A stretch of 64,000 nucleotides of DNA from Exiguobacterium alkaliphilum 12/1 (GCF_000714435.1 NZ_JJMW01000008.1:1-64000); one strand, 5' to 3'. Positions 19,558 through 32,046 are shown, numbered from the stretch's first letter. Numbers and translations: made by a program. The notes: generated from the sequence alone by a model not told the origin.

Positions 19558-20238
19558 ATGGAATTTACGAAGTGGCGTCATGTCTTTAAGTTAGACCCGA
19601 ACAAATCCATCGACGACGCGTCGCTCGAGGCGCTCATCCACTCAGGGACCGATGCCTTCCTCATCGGCGGGACGGACGGGGTGGACGCAGAGAACACGTA
19701 CCGGCTCTATGAACGGTTAGCCGGGTGTGGCGTCCCGCTCGCGCTCGAAATGAGCCATCCCGACCAGACGGTGCGCGGCTTTCAGCACTACTTCATCCCG
19801 ACCGTGTTGAACGCCGGGAGTGTCGATTGGGTGATCGGACACCAGGCGCGGGCGTTTGAATCATACGGACATTGGTTCGATGCGACGTGCGTGACCGGTC
19901 AAGGGTATATCGTCTTAAACCCCGAGGCGAAAGTCGCCGTCGTGACGGAAGCCAAGACGAGCCTGTCGCTCGAGCAAGTCGTCGCCTACGCCGAGACGGG
20001 TCGATACGTGTTCCGACTGCCGTCCCTCTATCTCGAATATAGCGGCACGTTCGGCTCGCCGGACGTCGTCAAAGAAGTTCGTCTCGCTTTGCCGGACACG
20101 CACTTGTTTTACGGGGGTGGCATCGACGGGGCCGAGACGGCGCGCTTGATGGCCTCTTACGTAGATACGATTGTCGTCGGTAATGTCATTTATGAGAATC
20201 TCGACGGAGCGCTTGCGACCGTAGCAGCACTCCGATAA
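19558..20238 (+). CDS. pcrB: heptaprenylglyceryl phosphate synthase PcrB
   Basis: PcrB is a TIM-barrel prenyltransferase that joins heptaprenyl diphosphate to glycerol-1-phosphate in Gram-positive bacteria, related to archaeal GGGP synthase. The 226-residue protein has the FLIGGTDGV phosphate/metal segment near residues 33-41, EMSHPDQ, the YLEYSGTFG stretch and the C-terminal YGGGIDG phosphate loop. The GGAGGG site fits ATG 19558; longer upstream frames lack support. It precedes pcrA by 39 bases, the conserved order. Confidence 0.95.
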   Translation: MEFTKWRHVFKLDPNKSIDDASLEALIHSGTDAFLIGGTDGVDAENTYRLYERLAGCGVPLALEMSHPDQTVRGFQHYFIPTVLNAGSVDWVIGHQARAFESYGHWFDATCVTGQGYIVLNPEAKVAVVTEAKTSLSLEQVVAYAETGRYVFRLPSLYLEYSGTFGSPDVVKEVRLALPDTHLFYGGGIDGAETARLMASYVDTIVVGNVIYENLDGALATVAALR

Positions 20239-20277
20239 AATAAGAACAAACGTTTGGAATGAAGAAAGGAAACGATT

Positions 20278-22494
20278 ATGTATAACTTGAGTGAAGAATT
20301 GGTCAAAGGCATGAACCCTCCACAAGCAGAGGCAGTCAAATATACGGACGGCCCGCTGCTCATCATGGCCGGGGCGGGGTCTGGGAAAACACGCGTCTTG
20401 ACGCATCGCGTCGCCTATTTGATGGCGTCGAAACAGATCGCGCCGTGGAACATTCTCGCCATCACGTTTACGAACAAAGCGGCCCGTGAGATGAAAGACC
20501 GAATCGCCCGTCTCGTCGGCGGTGTCGCGGACGATATTTGGATTTCGACGTTCCACTCGATGTGCGTCCGAATTTTACGCCGGGACATCGATCGCATCCG
20601 TTATGACCGGAACTTCTCGATTCTTGACTCGTCCGATCAATTGACGGCGATCAAGCAAGTGCTCAAAGAGTTGAACCTTGACCCGAAAAAATACGAGCCA
20701 CGGACGCTCCTCGGTATGATCTCGAACCATAAGAACGAGCTCCGCACGCCACAAGAGGCGGCCGCACTTGTCGGCAACAACCCGTATGAAAAAGTCATCT
20801 CGGACGTCTATACGGCCTATGAGAAGAAGTTGAAGCAAAACAACGTGCTCGACTTTGACGACTTGATTATGAAGGCGATCCAGTTGTTCCAAGAAGCGCC
20901 GGACGTGCTCGCGTTCTATCAGAAGAAGTTTCGATACATCCATGTCGACGAGTATCAGGATACGAACCGGGCCCAATATACGCTCGTTAAACTGCTCGCC
21001 GAGGCGCATGAGAACTTGTGTGTCGTCGGGGACTCGGACCAGTCGATTTATCGCTGGCGCGGCGCCGACATCGCCAACATCTTGACGTTTGAGAAGGACT
21101 ATCCGAGCGCGCACGTCATCTTGCTCGAACAGAACTATCGCTCGACGAAACGCATTCTAGAGGCGGCGAATGGGGTCATCCAAAACAACTCGAGCCGTAA
21201 AGATAAAAAGTTGTGGACGGAAAACGCGGAAGGGGAGAAGCTCCTCCTTCATGTCGCTTCAGACGACCGTGATGAAGCGTTCTTCATCATCAATCAGATG
21301 AAAGAGCTCCGCCAAGAAGGAATCGATTACGGCGAGATGGCCGTCCTTTACCGGACGAACGCCCAGTCACGTGGTCTCGAGGAGATGCTTCTCAAGTCGA
21401 ACATCCCGTACAAGATGGTCGGTGGGACGAAGTTCTATGAACGAAAAGAAATCAAAGACATCTTGGCGTATTTGCGCCTAATCGCCAACCCGGACGAGGA
21501 CATCTCGTTCGTCCGTGTCGTCAACGAACCGAAGCGGGGCATCGGCGCCGCGACGGTCGACAAGCTCGGCGACTTCGCCGCGATGCAAGGCGTATCCCTC
21601 ATGGAAGCGATTCGGGACATCGAACTGTCGGGCATCGCCCCGCGCACAGCGACGAAACTCGCCGAATTCCGCAAACTCATGGTCGACCTTCGTCAAATGG
21701 CCGACTACTTGTCGATCTCCGAGTTGATTGAAGAAGTGTTGAAGAAGTCAGGCTACGAAGAGATGCTCAAAATCGAGAAGACGCTCGAAGCGGAGAGCCG
21801 GCTCGAGAACTTGCAGGAATTTCTCTCCGTCGCCCAAAACTTCGAAAAGGAAAGTGATGAACAGACGCTCGTCGCCTTCCTCACCGATTTGACGCTCGTC
21901 TCCGACCTCGATTCACTCGAAGAAGTCGACGAGTTGCATCAAGTCACCCTGATGACGCTCCACTCGGCGAAAGGACTCGAGTTCCCGGTCGTCTTCTTAA
22001 TCGGAATGGAAGAAGGGTTGTTCCCGCATAGTCGTGCGTTGAACGACCCCGAGGAGATGGAAGAAGAGCGCCGTCTCGCCTACGTCGGCATCACGCGGGC
22101 CGAGAAGCGTCTCTATTTGACGCGAGCCCAGTCCCGCATGTTGTACGGCCGCTTTCAAAACAACCCGGAGTCGCGCTTCTTACATGAGTTGCCGGAGACG
22201 TTATTAGAACGTTCAGGTAAAGCGAAGAAGCCGATGCCATGGAATCCGGTCGAGTCGCCAGGGAAACTTCCCGTGAACGGCTTCAGCTCAAAACCGAAAC
22301 CGAAGCTCGCCCAGTCGTCTGGCGCCGAGTCAATCGGTTGGAACGTCGGAGATAAAGCGAATCATAAGAAGTGGGGACAAGGCACGGTCGTTCAGACGCG
22401 TGGCGAAGGCGATCAGCTCGAACTCGATATCGCCTTCCCGGCCGTCGGCATCAAACGCCTACTCGCCAAGTTTGCCCCAATCGAAAAAGCGTGA
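20278..22494 (+). CDS. pcrA: ATP-dependent DNA helicase PcrA
   Basis: PcrA is the essential UvrD/Rep-type superfamily 1 helicase acting in repair, rolling-circle replication and removal of RecA or polymerase. The 738-residue protein shows Walker A AGAGSGKT (31-38), motif [10 protein letters not shown], motif [18 protein letters not shown], and motif [16 protein letters not shown] Tudor-like C-terminal domain ([16 protein letters not shown]) is present, which in PcrA contacts RNA polymerase. The AGAAAGGA site precedes the ATG. ligA follows 9 bases later. Confidence 0.97.
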   Translation: MYNLSEELVKGMNPPQAEAVKYTDGPLLIMAGAGSGKTRVLTHRVAYLMASKQIAPWNILAITFTNKAAREMKDRIARLVGGVADDIWISTFHSMCVRILRRDIDRIRYDRNFSILDSSDQLTAIKQVLKELNLDPKKYEPRTLLGMISNHKNELRTPQEAAALVGNNPYEKVISDVYTAYEKKLKQNNVLDFDDLIMKAIQLFQEAPDVLAFYQKKFRYIHVDEYQDTNRAQYTLVKLLAEAHENLCVVGDSDQSIYRWRGADIANILTFEKDYPSAHVILLEQNYRSTKRILEAANGVIQNNSSRKDKKLWTENAEGEKLLLHVASDDRDEAFFIINQMKELRQEGIDYGEMAVLYRTNAQSRGLEEMLLKSNIPYKMVGGTKFYERKEIKDILAYLRLIANPDEDISFVRVVNEPKRGIGAATVDKLGDFAAMQGVSLMEAIRDIELSGIAPRTATKLAEFRKLMVDLRQMADYLSISELIEEVLKKSGYEEMLKIEKTLEAESRLENLQEFLSVAQNFEKESDEQTLVAFLTDLTLVSDLDSLEEVDELHQVTLMTLHSAKGLEFPVVFLIGMEEGLFPHSRALNDPEEMEEERRLAYVGITRAEKRLYLTRAQSRMLYGRFQNNPESRFLHELPETLLERSGKAKKPMPWNPVESPGKLPVNGFSSKPKPKLAQSSGAESIGWNVGDKANHKKWGQGTVVQTRGEGDQLELDIAFPAVGIKRLLAKFAPIEKA

Positions 22495-24498
<2,004 letters not shown>

Positions 24499-24502
24499 AA
24501 CG

Positions 24503-24541
24503 AGTCACCATCTGAACGATTTTCAGATGGTGACTTTTTTT
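24503..24541 (+). terminator. terminator of pcrB-pcrA-ligA
   Basis: AGTCACCATCTGAA (24503-24516) pairs perfectly with TTCAGATGGTGACT (24522-24535), a 14-bp stem followed by seven T. Confidence 0.95.
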
Positions 24542-24758
24542 CATTGACCTAACGTTCAAAAAAATCAAGGTTTCGACGGATTTACGAAAACGCCGGAAGG
24601 GTAATGAATAGTATCCTTACAATTTGCAAAATCTTCCTGAATTAGAGGACCCTTTGACACCACGACTCGCGCACACACATCCTCTTTTCTCCCTCCGTGC
24701 CGAGGCGGTCATCGGACAGACATGTCGACTGGCATTCAGCTTAGAGGAGGGACACATC

Positions 24759-26672
24759 ATGACGCACGCCACCCGTCAATGGACTGCATGGATCGCTTTG
24801 ATTGCCTTATTGATCAGCTTACTTACACCGAACGTTCTTTACGCCGAGACCGCGAGTACGGTTTATGTACAGGTCGACTTGACGACCGAGGAAGCAGACA
24901 GCTTATTCGAATCGAGTCTCGTCTATGAAGACGTGACGTATTACGGGGTTCGGGAAACTATGGACACATGGCGCTTCATGATTGATGCGCCGAGCGTCGA
25001 CGGGTCCTTGATTGACACGGTCACGCTGTACGATGAAGGTCGCGTGCCGTACTCGTTCACGGCCTTCACGATTACAGAGGGAGCGGCGATTGAACCGGTC
25101 GTGGAAGAAGTGTTAACGGAAACGCCACCTGTCGAAGAAACAGAGTCGGCGGAATTGATTGTTGAAGAAGTCGTGGAAGAAGCGCTTCCTGAAGAATCGG
25201 TTGTAGAAGCAACCGTCGCAGAGGAATCGAGCGTGGAAGAAGCAGGTGTCGAAGAACCGGTCGTGGACGTCGAGGTGATGACAGAAGAAATAGCGGCGAC
25301 CTCTGTCACCCCTTCTGTCACGATCGAGAAGCTCGCACTCGGGGCGGACGGCGAAATCACGGAAGTGCTCGCAGGCGACTTGTTGACGTATCGACTCGTC
25401 ATCAACGTGACAGGGGCACCGATTGAAAACTTCTCGGTGTCGGACACGGTACCGGAAGCGTTGACGGTCGTCACGGATTCGGTTGAAGTGATTGGTCCGG
25501 AAGGTGTGGAGACGCCCGTCCCGACCGTCGTCAGCGGCCCGCCCGCCTTCTATTGGACGTTCCCGGTCATACCGGTCGGGACGACGACGATTCAGTTTGA
25601 CACGTTCGCCCCAGACGTTGAGATGGAGACGGATGTGACGAACACGTTTTGTATCGGTGTCGAAAGCCAAGACATCCCGAACGACTGTGCAGACGTGACG
25701 GTGACCGTCGTGCCAAACCAAATGATTGGACTTGAGGTCGGAAAAGAAGCGAATATCGATCAAGCCGTCGTCGGCGGGATGATCCCGTACACGTTCGTCA
25801 TCGAGAACACTGGGGAAACCTCGCTCACGATCATTTCGATTGAAGATGAATTCTTTGACGGTGGCATCAGCACCGAAGCCGTCCGCGCATTCAATGAGAC
25901 GTTGCAGACGAGACTCGACGGGTTGATTGGAGAGGACGGGCTCGCTCCGGGCGAACGGGTTGAAACGACAGTCAACCTCGACGTGCCGGACGATTACGAC
26001 GCGGCGACCTATCCTGAAATCGGGAATATCTTCCGAGTGGCCGCGACTGACGAATACGGTCGCGTGATTGATGCCGAGAGCCAACAAATCGTCTTGTTGA
26101 ACCGGATCGACTTCACCGTGACAAAAGAGGCGACTCCTAAAACAGTGCACCCGGGTGACACGATCATTTACACGTATACAATCACAAACACGTCGAACGT
26201 CACACTCCATTTCGTCGACGCGATGGAAGAATGGACGAGCGGGGCGTTGACCGTTGCAGAACAGCGTGAGACGACCGAGACGTTACGCGACGGCATGCGT
26301 GCCCTGGCGGAAGTCGAGAACGGTCTCATACCCGGTGAAGAAATCGTCTTGGAGATGGAGAAAGTCTTATTGCCATCTTATGACGTACGAGCTGGCGAGA
26401 CGTTGACGAATCGGGTAACCTTCACATTCGAAGTGAGCGGCAATCGCGTCTCCCGCTCGGCCGAGGCGACGGTGCATGTCAAACAAGCCATTCCTGAACG
26501 GGAAGATGACAGCGCGTACGTCCCAGCACCGACGACACCGACAACACCGACACAGGGCACGCTTCCGATGACAGGTTCGACGAGTACATGGGTGACGGCG
26601 CTCGGTCTCGTGTTCCTCATCCTCGGGCTGTTCGTGTTGACACATCGACGGCGCCCGTCGAATAAAGCATAA
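24759..26672 (+). CDS. LPXTG-anchored surface protein with DUF11-like repeats
   Basis: A 637-residue secreted protein. A signal peptide (residues 1-29) is followed by a 75-residue N-terminal domain, a Glu/Val-rich low-complexity linker (about 105-180), and three immunoglobulin-like repeats of the DUF11 or conserved-repeat type, each with a TYxIxNT or YTFVIENT core. A short Pro/Thr spacer leads to the sortase signal LPMTG (602-606), a membrane helix and an RRR tail, so it should be covalently fixed to the wall. AGAGGAGGG supports ATG 24759. It is flanked by terminators and interrupts the ligA-camS order of B. subtilis. The binding target is unknown. Confidence 0.85.
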   Translation: MTHATRQWTAWIALIALLISLLTPNVLYAETASTVYVQVDLTTEEADSLFESSLVYEDVTYYGVRETMDTWRFMIDAPSVDGSLIDTVTLYDEGRVPYSFTAFTITEGAAIEPVVEEVLTETPPVEETESAELIVEEVVEEALPEESVVEATVAEESSVEEAGVEEPVVDVEVMTEEIAATSVTPSVTIEKLALGADGEITEVLAGDLLTYRLVINVTGAPIENFSVSDTVPEALTVVTDSVEVIGPEGVETPVPTVVSGPPAFYWTFPVIPVGTTTIQFDTFAPDVEMETDVTNTFCIGVESQDIPNDCADVTVTVVPNQMIGLEVGKEANIDQAVVGGMIPYTFVIENTGETSLTIISIEDEFFDGGISTEAVRAFNETLQTRLDGLIGEDGLAPGERVETTVNLDVPDDYDAATYPEIGNIFRVAATDEYGRVIDAESQQIVLLNRIDFTVTKEATPKTVHPGDTIIYTYTITNTSNVTLHFVDAMEEWTSGALTVAEQRETTETLRDGMRALAEVENGLIPGEEIVLEMEKVLLPSYDVRAGETLTNRVTFTFEVSGNRVSRSAEATVHVKQAIPEREDDSAYVPAPTTPTTPTQGTLPMTGSTSTWVTALGLVFLILGLFVLTHRRRPSNKA

Positions 26673-26679
26673 CGCGTCT

Positions 26680-26709
26680 TCCTCCGGCTCAAACGCCGGA
26701 GGATTTTTT
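26680..26709 (+). terminator. terminator of the LPMTG protein gene
   Basis: TCCTCCGGC (26680-26688) pairs with GCCGGAGGA (26695-26703), followed by six T. Confidence 0.93.
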
Positions 26710-26756
26710 GTCTAGTGGACTGATTCCGCTTCGACACTTTTTTCAGCGGTCGATTT

Positions 26757-26765
26757 TGCTATAAT
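26757..26765 (+). promoter_or_regulatory. extended -10 promoter of camS
   Basis: TGCTATAAT is a perfect extended -10 (TGnTATAAT). No good -35 is present at the right distance, which is common for extended -10 promoters. Confidence 0.6.
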
Positions 26766-26811
26766 AGAAAAAGTGTATGAGGAATCGACTTGTAAAAGGA
26801 GTTAACTATAG

Positions 26812-27990
26812 ATGAAATGGAAACAACTCGTCATTCCCGCAGTGGCCGCCAGTTTGCTACTCAGTGGATGTTCAATGAAGATCCCGATGGGGGAAGAAGA
26901 AGCGACGCCGACCGGGAATGAGACGGTGTCAGAAGGGGTCACCCCTGCCATTGAGGCCCGTGATTCATACTATCAGATGGTGATTCCGTTCAAACCGGCC
27001 GCCGCCCGTGGACTCGCACAGCGTCAAGTTAGTTCCTCGCTCGAGCTTGAAGAAGTCGAGCTCGGCTTGATGCGTCATTCGACTGGAGCGTTCAATCCGG
27101 ACCAGTTCGCGTATCAAGAAGGTCAGCTCTTGACGAACACCGACGTGTTACAGCTTCTCGGTCGTAAGAGCAAAGAGCAGGAAGATGGCGCCTTCGTCCC
27201 ACTCAACCCTGCCTACCAGAACGGGACGGCGGAAGTCTCGGAGGCTGATTTTGTCGACGCGAACAAAGAATCGCCGCTCTATCTCGCTTCGCTCGTCGAA
27301 CAGAACTATATGCAGCAGTCCGATAACGGCTATGCGCTCGGAGGTGCCTCGTTTGCCCTCATCTTGAACCGGGAGTATGTCTTCCAAGCGCCTAACTTCG
27401 GGCCGACGTATACCGAACGGTTGGACGAGAGCAAAGTCATCGCGGAAGGCGAGCGGATGGCGAATGAACTCGTGACGCAACTGCGGGAACGGGAAGATTT
27501 CAAAGAACTCGATATTAACGTGGCGTTATATATGAAGGCTTCGCAAGGCTCGCCGACACCCGGAAACTACATCAAGTCGGCTTTCGTCGGCAAGTCGGAT
27601 CAAATCGCCTCAGGTGATTGGAAAGCAATCGATGAGCGTTATTACTACTTCCCGTCACGTGAGGCGACGAACGAAGTGCGCGACGACTCTCAAAAGTTCA
27701 CGTTGTTCAGTGACCGAATCGCGGACGTCTTTCCTGACTTTAGCGGCATGATCGGCAAAGGGTTCTATCAGAACGGTGATTTGTCACGCCTTGAGATCGA
27801 TATCCCGATCCAGTTCTATAGCCGCGCCGAACTGGTTGGCTTCACACAACATATCGTCGGCTTGCTCGAGAACCGTTGGGAATACAACCGCAGTGTCCCG
27901 ATTCGAATTAACGTGACCTCACTCGGGGGCAACCCGGAAGTGACGATCGTCTTCGAAGAAGGCATGGCCAATCCGAAAGTATACTTCTAA
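26812..27990 (+). CDS. camS: CamS/YerH sex-pheromone-type lipoprotein
   Basis: A 392-residue secreted lipoprotein. The signal ends in the lipobox LLSGC with Cys20 as the lipidated residue. The body matches the CamS family in length and order: an acidic linker, then an all-alpha/beta domain with the VTIVFEEG C-terminal strand. In Enterococcus and Staphylococcus the cleaved signal peptide gives rise to a pheromone; in Bacillus the role is unknown. Its position after ligA is conserved. It has its own promoter and terminator here. AAAGGAG lies about 10 bases before the ATG. Confidence 0.9.
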   Translation: MKWKQLVIPAVAASLLLSGCSMKIPMGEEEATPTGNETVSEGVTPAIEARDSYYQMVIPFKPAAARGLAQRQVSSSLELEEVELGLMRHSTGAFNPDQFAYQEGQLLTNTDVLQLLGRKSKEQEDGAFVPLNPAYQNGTAEVSEADFVDANKESPLYLASLVEQNYMQQSDNGYALGGASFALILNREYVFQAPNFGPTYTERLDESKVIAEGERMANELVTQLREREDFKELDINVALYMKASQGSPTPGNYIKSAFVGKSDQIASGDWKAIDERYYYFPSREATNEVRDDSQKFTLFSDRIADVFPDFSGMIGKGFYQNGDLSRLEIDIPIQFYSRAELVGFTQHIVGLLENRWEYNRSVPIRINVTSLGGNPEVTIVFEEGMANPKVYF

Positions 27991-27998
27991 TCGAGAAT

Positions 27999-28032
27999 GG
28001 GCTTCGTTTTGAAACGAAGTCCTTCTTTTTTT
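27999..28032 (+). terminator. terminator of camS
   Basis: GGGCTTCGTTT (27999-28009) pairs with AAACGAAGTCC (28012-28022), with one G-T pair, followed by a T-rich tract. Confidence 0.88.
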
Positions 28033-28055
28033 CGTACACATTAGTGAGGGTAATC

Positions 28056-28072
28056 TTTGACCTTGTTTGACC
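28056..28072 (-). promoter_or_regulatory. CtsR operator
   Basis: On the minus strand the sequence reads GGTCAAA-CAA-GGTCAAA, a perfect match to the CtsR heptad repeat RGTCAAA-NAN-RGTCAAA. It covers the -35 element of the dnaJ-clpB promoter, so CtsR binding should block transcription until heat or protein stress inactivates it. Confidence 0.88.
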
Positions 28073-28085
28073 AATTAGATAGAAT
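28057..28085 (+). promoter_or_regulatory. promoter of the J-protein/clpB operon
   Basis: The -35 TTGACC (28057-28062) and -10 TAGAAT (28080-28085) are separated by 17 bases. The -35 is contained within the CtsR operator. Confidence 0.75.
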
Positions 28086-28128
28086 AGACTTAACAGAATC
28101 GGGAAAGGGATAGGTGAGGTGAAACGAA

Positions 28129-28995
28129 ATGGCAAAAAACTATTATGACGTCCTCGGCGTGTCGAGGCAGGCATCCGAGCAGGACATTAAACGAGCATAT
28201 CGAAAGTTGGCCAAACAATACCATCCGGACGTGAATCAAGACCCGGGCGCGCAAGATCAGTTTAAGGCGATTCAAGAAGCGTTCGACGTATTGAGCGACC
28301 CGGAGAAGAAAGCGAACTATGACCGCTACGGAAGCGCGGAAGGACCGACGTTTGGTGGCGGGACATATAGCGGAGATGGGTACGGAGAAGGTTCGGCCCA
28401 GTTTGAGGACTTGTTCCGACAATTCGGGGGCGGCTCACGGACGACGTCCCGGACGTTCGGGTTCGAGGACATGTTCGGCAGCTTCTTCAATCAAGCCGTC
28501 GAAGAAGACTTAGACGAGACGGTGCGCGTCAACATCCCGCTCAGTCAATTGACGAAAGATGCGAAAGTGAGTTTGCGTCTCCAGTCGGGGACAGTGAACG
28601 TGAAGCTCCCCCAAGGGGCCTATGAGGGACAAAAGCTACGCCTAAAAGGGAAGAGCAGCAAAGTCGGGCAGTCCGGCGACCGCGGCGACGTCTACGTCGA
28701 GCTCCATTTCACGGACGACGAGGCGTATCATCGGGAAGGTGCGAACGTCATCACCGTCAAACGGTTGCGTCCGCTCGCATTTCTTGACGGGACGGAAGTC
28801 GTTATCGCGACGCTCGACGGGGGACGGGTGAAACTGAAGGTCAAACCGGGCTCACGTCCGGGCCAACGGATGCGGATTCCAGGTCGTGGTTTCATGACGG
28901 CATCGAAAGTCCGGTCCGACCTGTTCGTCCAGCTCGAGGTCGACTTACCGCTCGACGCCGCCCACCGATCTGTTTATGAACAACTTGAACGCTGA
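28129..28995 (+). CDS. class-B J-domain co-chaperone, CbpA-like
   Basis: A 288-residue Hsp40. The J domain covers residues 4-68 with HPD at 32-34. A Gly/Phe-rich region (about 80-120) follows and then the two C-terminal substrate-binding domains. There is no cysteine-rich zinc finger, so this is not the housekeeping DnaJ of the hrcA-grpE-dnaK-dnaJ operon but the CbpA/DnaJ-B type. It lies 18 bases before clpB on the same CtsR-controlled transcript, so it most likely delivers aggregates to DnaK and ClpB for disaggregation. Confidence 0.9.
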   Translation: MAKNYYDVLGVSRQASEQDIKRAYRKLAKQYHPDVNQDPGAQDQFKAIQEAFDVLSDPEKKANYDRYGSAEGPTFGGGTYSGDGYGEGSAQFEDLFRQFGGGSRTTSRTFGFEDMFGSFFNQAVEEDLDETVRVNIPLSQLTKDAKVSLRLQSGTVNVKLPQGAYEGQKLRLKGKSSKVGQSGDRGDVYVELHFTDDEAYHREGANVITVKRLRPLAFLDGTEVVIATLDGGRVKLKVKPGSRPGQRMRIPGRGFMTASKVRSDLFVQLEVDLPLDAAHRSVYEQLER

Positions 28996-29013
28996 ACATA
29001 AGGAGGAAATGGG

Positions 29014-31605
29014 ATGGATTTCAATCGATTTACCGATAAAGCACATGAAAGCATCGTCAGTTCACAAGCGCTCGCGAAACAGTATCACCATAGTGAGATG
29101 AACGAATGGCACGTCTTGGCATCGATGATCTCGCAAACGGACGGCATCATCCCACTTTTGTTGCAGAAGATGGAGTTAAACGTCGCAGAGATTGAAGCCG
29201 AAGTGGCGATGGCACTTAAAAATGCGCCGAAGTTGCAAAATCCGACGACGCCGATGATTTCGGCCTCGCTGTTGAACGTTTTGACGACGGCCGAACGTGA
29301 GGCGACCGGGATGAGTGACGAATACGTCTCTGTCGAACATGTGTTGCTCGGCATCCTGTTGAATAAAAGCCAAGCGCAAAGCATGCTCGAACGAAAAGGG
29401 GTAACCGAGGACAAGTTACGCGAGGCGCTCACCGCCGTCCGCGGCAATCGCCGCATCACCTCGAAATCTCCGGAAGCGACGTATGACGTGTTGACAAAAT
29501 ACGGACGTGACTTGATTCAAGAAGTGAAGACCGGAAAAATCGACCCTGTCATCGGGCGTGATAGCGAGATTCGCCGCGTCATCCGCATCTTGAGCCGGAA
29601 GACGAAGAATAACCCCGTCTTGATCGGGGAACCGGGTGTCGGGAAGACGGCCATCGTCGAAGGGCTCGCCCAGCGGATCGTCCGCGGGGACGTCCCGGAA
29701 AGTTTGAAAGACAAGACGATCTTTAGCCTCGACATGAGCTCGCTCGTCGCCGGTGCCAAATATCGCGGGGAGTTCGAAGAGCGTTTGCAAGCCGTCTTGA
29801 ACGAAGTGAAAGAGGCGGAAGGGAAAATCATCCTCTTCATCGATGAATTGCATACAATCGTCGGGGCCGGTAAGTCCGAAGGGGCGATGGACGCCGGGAA
29901 CATGCTCAAGCCGATGCTCGCCCGTGGTGAGCTCCATTGTATCGGGGCGACGACGCTCGATGAGTATCGTCAATATATCGAGAAAGATCCAGCACTCGAG
30001 CGACGCTTCCAACAAGTGCTCGTCGACGAACCGGATGTCGAAGACACGGTCTCGATCTTACGCGGTTTGAAAGAACGGTTCGAGATTCACCATGGTGTCC
30101 GCATTCATGACAACGCGCTCGTCGCGGCGGCCGTCTTGTCGAATCGCTACATTACCGACCGTTTCATGCCAGACAAAGCGATTGACCTCGTCGATGAGTC
30201 GTGCGCGATGATTCGGACCGAGATGGAATCGATGCCGGCCGAACTCGATGAACTCGTCCGTCGCGTCATGCAGCTCGAGATTGAAGAGGCGGCGCTCAAA
30301 AAAGAAAGCGACGACGCGTCGAAGAAACGGCTCGAGGCGCTTCAACAAGAACTCGCCTCGTCACGCGAACAAGCGGACGCGCTTCGTCTACGTTGGGAAA
30401 ACGAGAAAGAATCGACCCACCGCGTCCAACACATCCGTGGCGACCTCGAGAAAGTGAAGCTCGAACTGCAAGAGGCAGAGAGCCGCTACGACTTGAACCG
30501 GGCGTCGGAACTCAAATACGGACGTATCCCGGAACTCGAGCGTGAACTTGAAGAAGCCGAACGTCTCGCGGGATCGGTGACGCGTGAACTCGTCCGGGAG
30601 GAAGTGACGGAAGAAGAGATTGCCGAGGTCGTCTCGAAATGGACGGGCATCCCGGTGACGAAGCTGACCGAAGGGGAACGGGACAAGTTGCTCAACCTCG
30701 AGACGGTGCTCCATCAACGCGTCTTCGGCCAAGACGATGCGATTCGCCTCGTCAGCGACGCCGTCATCCGAGCACGGGCCGGCATTAAAGATCCGAACCG
30801 CCCGATCGGGTCGTTCCTCTTCCTTGGGCCGACCGGGGTCGGGAAGACGGAACTCGGGAAAGCGCTCGCCGAGGCGATGTTCGATTCGGAAGACCATATC
30901 GTTCGTCTCGACATGAGCGAGTATATGGAGAAACATGCCGTGTCGCGTCTCGTCGGTGCGCCTCCGGGCTATATCGGCTACGAGGAAGGCGGTCAATTGA
31001 CGGAAGCGGTCCGTCGCAATCCGTACTCGGTGTTACTACTCGATGAAGTCGAGAAAGCGCACGCCGACGTGTTCAACATCTTGCTCCAGTTGCTCGATGA
31101 CGGTCGCTTGACCGACTCGCACGGACGAGTCGTCGATTTCAAGAACACGATTGTCATCATGACGTCGAATATTGGGGCCGACATCTTGCTCGAGGCGGCG
31201 AAAGACGGCGTCATCGATGAGGCGGAGGAACGTCAAGTCATCGAGCGACTCCGTCGTCACTTCCGACCGGAGTTCTTGAACCGTGTCGATGAGACGATTC
31301 TGTTCCATCCGCTCACACGCGACCAAATCGGCCAAATCGTCGAGAAGGCGGTCGCCCGGATGGGAAGCCGTTTGACGGCCCGCTCGATTCACATCGAAAT
31401 CACCGACGCGGCGAAAGCGTTCATCGCGGATGAGGCGTATGAACCGCAGTTCGGGGCCCGTCCAATTAACCGCTATGTGCAGCGGACGATTGAGACAAAG
31501 CTTGCCCGTAGCATCCTCGCCGGTGACGTCGAGGATGGCCAGACCGTGATGATTGATGTCGAGAACGGAGAGTTGACACTCCGTCCGACAACCGTGACCT
31601 ATTAA
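29014..31605 (+). CDS. clpB: protein disaggregase ClpB
   Basis: ClpB is a hexameric AAA+ chaperone that rescues aggregated protein together with DnaK. The 863-residue protein has an N-terminal Clp repeat domain (about 1-145), AAA-1 with Walker A GEPGVGKT (about 205-212), the long coiled-coil middle domain (about 400-520, rich in Glu, Arg and Leu) that separates ClpB from ClpA/ClpC, and AAA-2 with GPTGVGKT (about 605-612). No ClpP-binding loop is expected in ClpB. AAGGAGGAA precedes the ATG. A terminator overlaps its 3' flank. Confidence 0.97.
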   Translation: MDFNRFTDKAHESIVSSQALAKQYHHSEMNEWHVLASMISQTDGIIPLLLQKMELNVAEIEAEVAMALKNAPKLQNPTTPMISASLLNVLTTAEREATGMSDEYVSVEHVLLGILLNKSQAQSMLERKGVTEDKLREALTAVRGNRRITSKSPEATYDVLTKYGRDLIQEVKTGKIDPVIGRDSEIRRVIRILSRKTKNNPVLIGEPGVGKTAIVEGLAQRIVRGDVPESLKDKTIFSLDMSSLVAGAKYRGEFEERLQAVLNEVKEAEGKIILFIDELHTIVGAGKSEGAMDAGNMLKPMLARGELHCIGATTLDEYRQYIEKDPALERRFQQVLVDEPDVEDTVSILRGLKERFEIHHGVRIHDNALVAAAVLSNRYITDRFMPDKAIDLVDESCAMIRTEMESMPAELDELVRRVMQLEIEEAALKKESDDASKKRLEALQQELASSREQADALRLRWENEKESTHRVQHIRGDLEKVKLELQEAESRYDLNRASELKYGRIPELERELEEAERLAGSVTRELVREEVTEEEIAEVVSKWTGIPVTKLTEGERDKLLNLETVLHQRVFGQDDAIRLVSDAVIRARAGIKDPNRPIGSFLFLGPTGVGKTELGKALAEAMFDSEDHIVRLDMSEYMEKHAVSRLVGAPPGYIGYEEGGQLTEAVRRNPYSVLLLDEVEKAHADVFNILLQLLDDGRLTDSHGRVVDFKNTIVIMTSNIGADILLEAAKDGVIDEAEERQVIERLRRHFRPEFLNRVDETILFHPLTRDQIGQIVEKAVARMGSRLTARSIHIEITDAAKAFIADEAYEPQFGARPINRYVQRTIETKLARSILAGDVEDGQTVMIDVENGELTLRPTTVTY

Positions 31606-31607
31606 GG

Positions 31608-31642
31608 AAAGGAGCGCCAGCAGATGCCGGCGCTCCTTTTTT
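31608..31642. terminator. terminator between convergent clpB and the membrane protein gene
   Basis: AAAGGAGCGCC (31608-31618) pairs perfectly with GGCGCTCCTTT (31629-31639), with a T-run on the plus strand. The convergent minus-strand gene ends at 31641, so it may also serve that side. Confidence 0.9.
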
Positions 31643-31958
31643 AGTGATTGACTCGTGTGCGTCGATGGACGGCGCGTAGGACGAAATAGCTGAGTGCGAG
31701 AAACGTTACATACAACAGGACGGCGAACGCAAAATTGAAGACGACCGGGATTGTCCCCATATCACGCTGTCGCGCGGCCTCGTCAAACCAAATCACAAGC
31801 CAAAAGAACAAACCGAGACTGACCGCGACGAGCGAGTAAAATCCGCCGTTCACGGTCTTTCCAAATCGCATGATCAAATGGCCGACCGGATAGCTAATCA
31901 AGGCGATGAGTGCGAGGCCGATGTAAAACAAGCCGTCAATCGGGACATACACGAACAT
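31641..31958 (-). CDS. small integral membrane protein, unknown
   Basis: This 105-residue protein has three hydrophobic helices (about 8-30, 40-60 and 72-97) with short charged connections. AAAGGTGGAG precedes the ATG by 6 bases on the minus strand. I recognise no family. It stands alone between clpB and the radical SAM gene, with its own likely promoter upstream. Confidence 0.7.
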   Translation of the reverse strand: MFVYVPIDGLFYIGLALIALISYPVGHLIMRFGKTVNGGFYSLVAVSLGLFFWLVIWFDEAARQRDMGTIPVVFNFAFAVLLYVTFLALSYFVLRAVHRRTRVNH

Positions 31959-32008
31959 GTGATCTCCACCTTTATCGAGGTAAATGCAAATTCAATATAT
32001 TTACATTT

Positions 32009-32036
32009 ATCATACGATAAACCGAAAAAATGTAAA
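32009..32036 (-). promoter_or_regulatory. likely promoter of the small membrane protein gene
   Basis: On the minus strand a -35 TTTACA (32036-32031) and a -10 TATGAT (32014-32009) are separated by 16 bases. A 7-base inverted repeat TTTACAT/ATGTAAA (32000-32006 and 32030-32036) spans the same stretch and could be an operator. Confidence 0.45.
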
Positions 32037-32046
32037 ATGATTCTTT

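Noticed and set aside
24566..24605. Possible sigma-B promoter before the LPMTG gene (GTTT and GGGTAA elements)
   Set aside because: The gap between the two blocks is about 25 bases instead of 13-15, so I do not call it.
25113..26210. A 365-codon open frame on the minus strand opposite the LPMTG protein
   Set aside because: It mirrors the codon pattern of the real gene, has no ribosome site, and its product is a low-complexity Arg/Asp/His-rich sequence with no recognisable domain.
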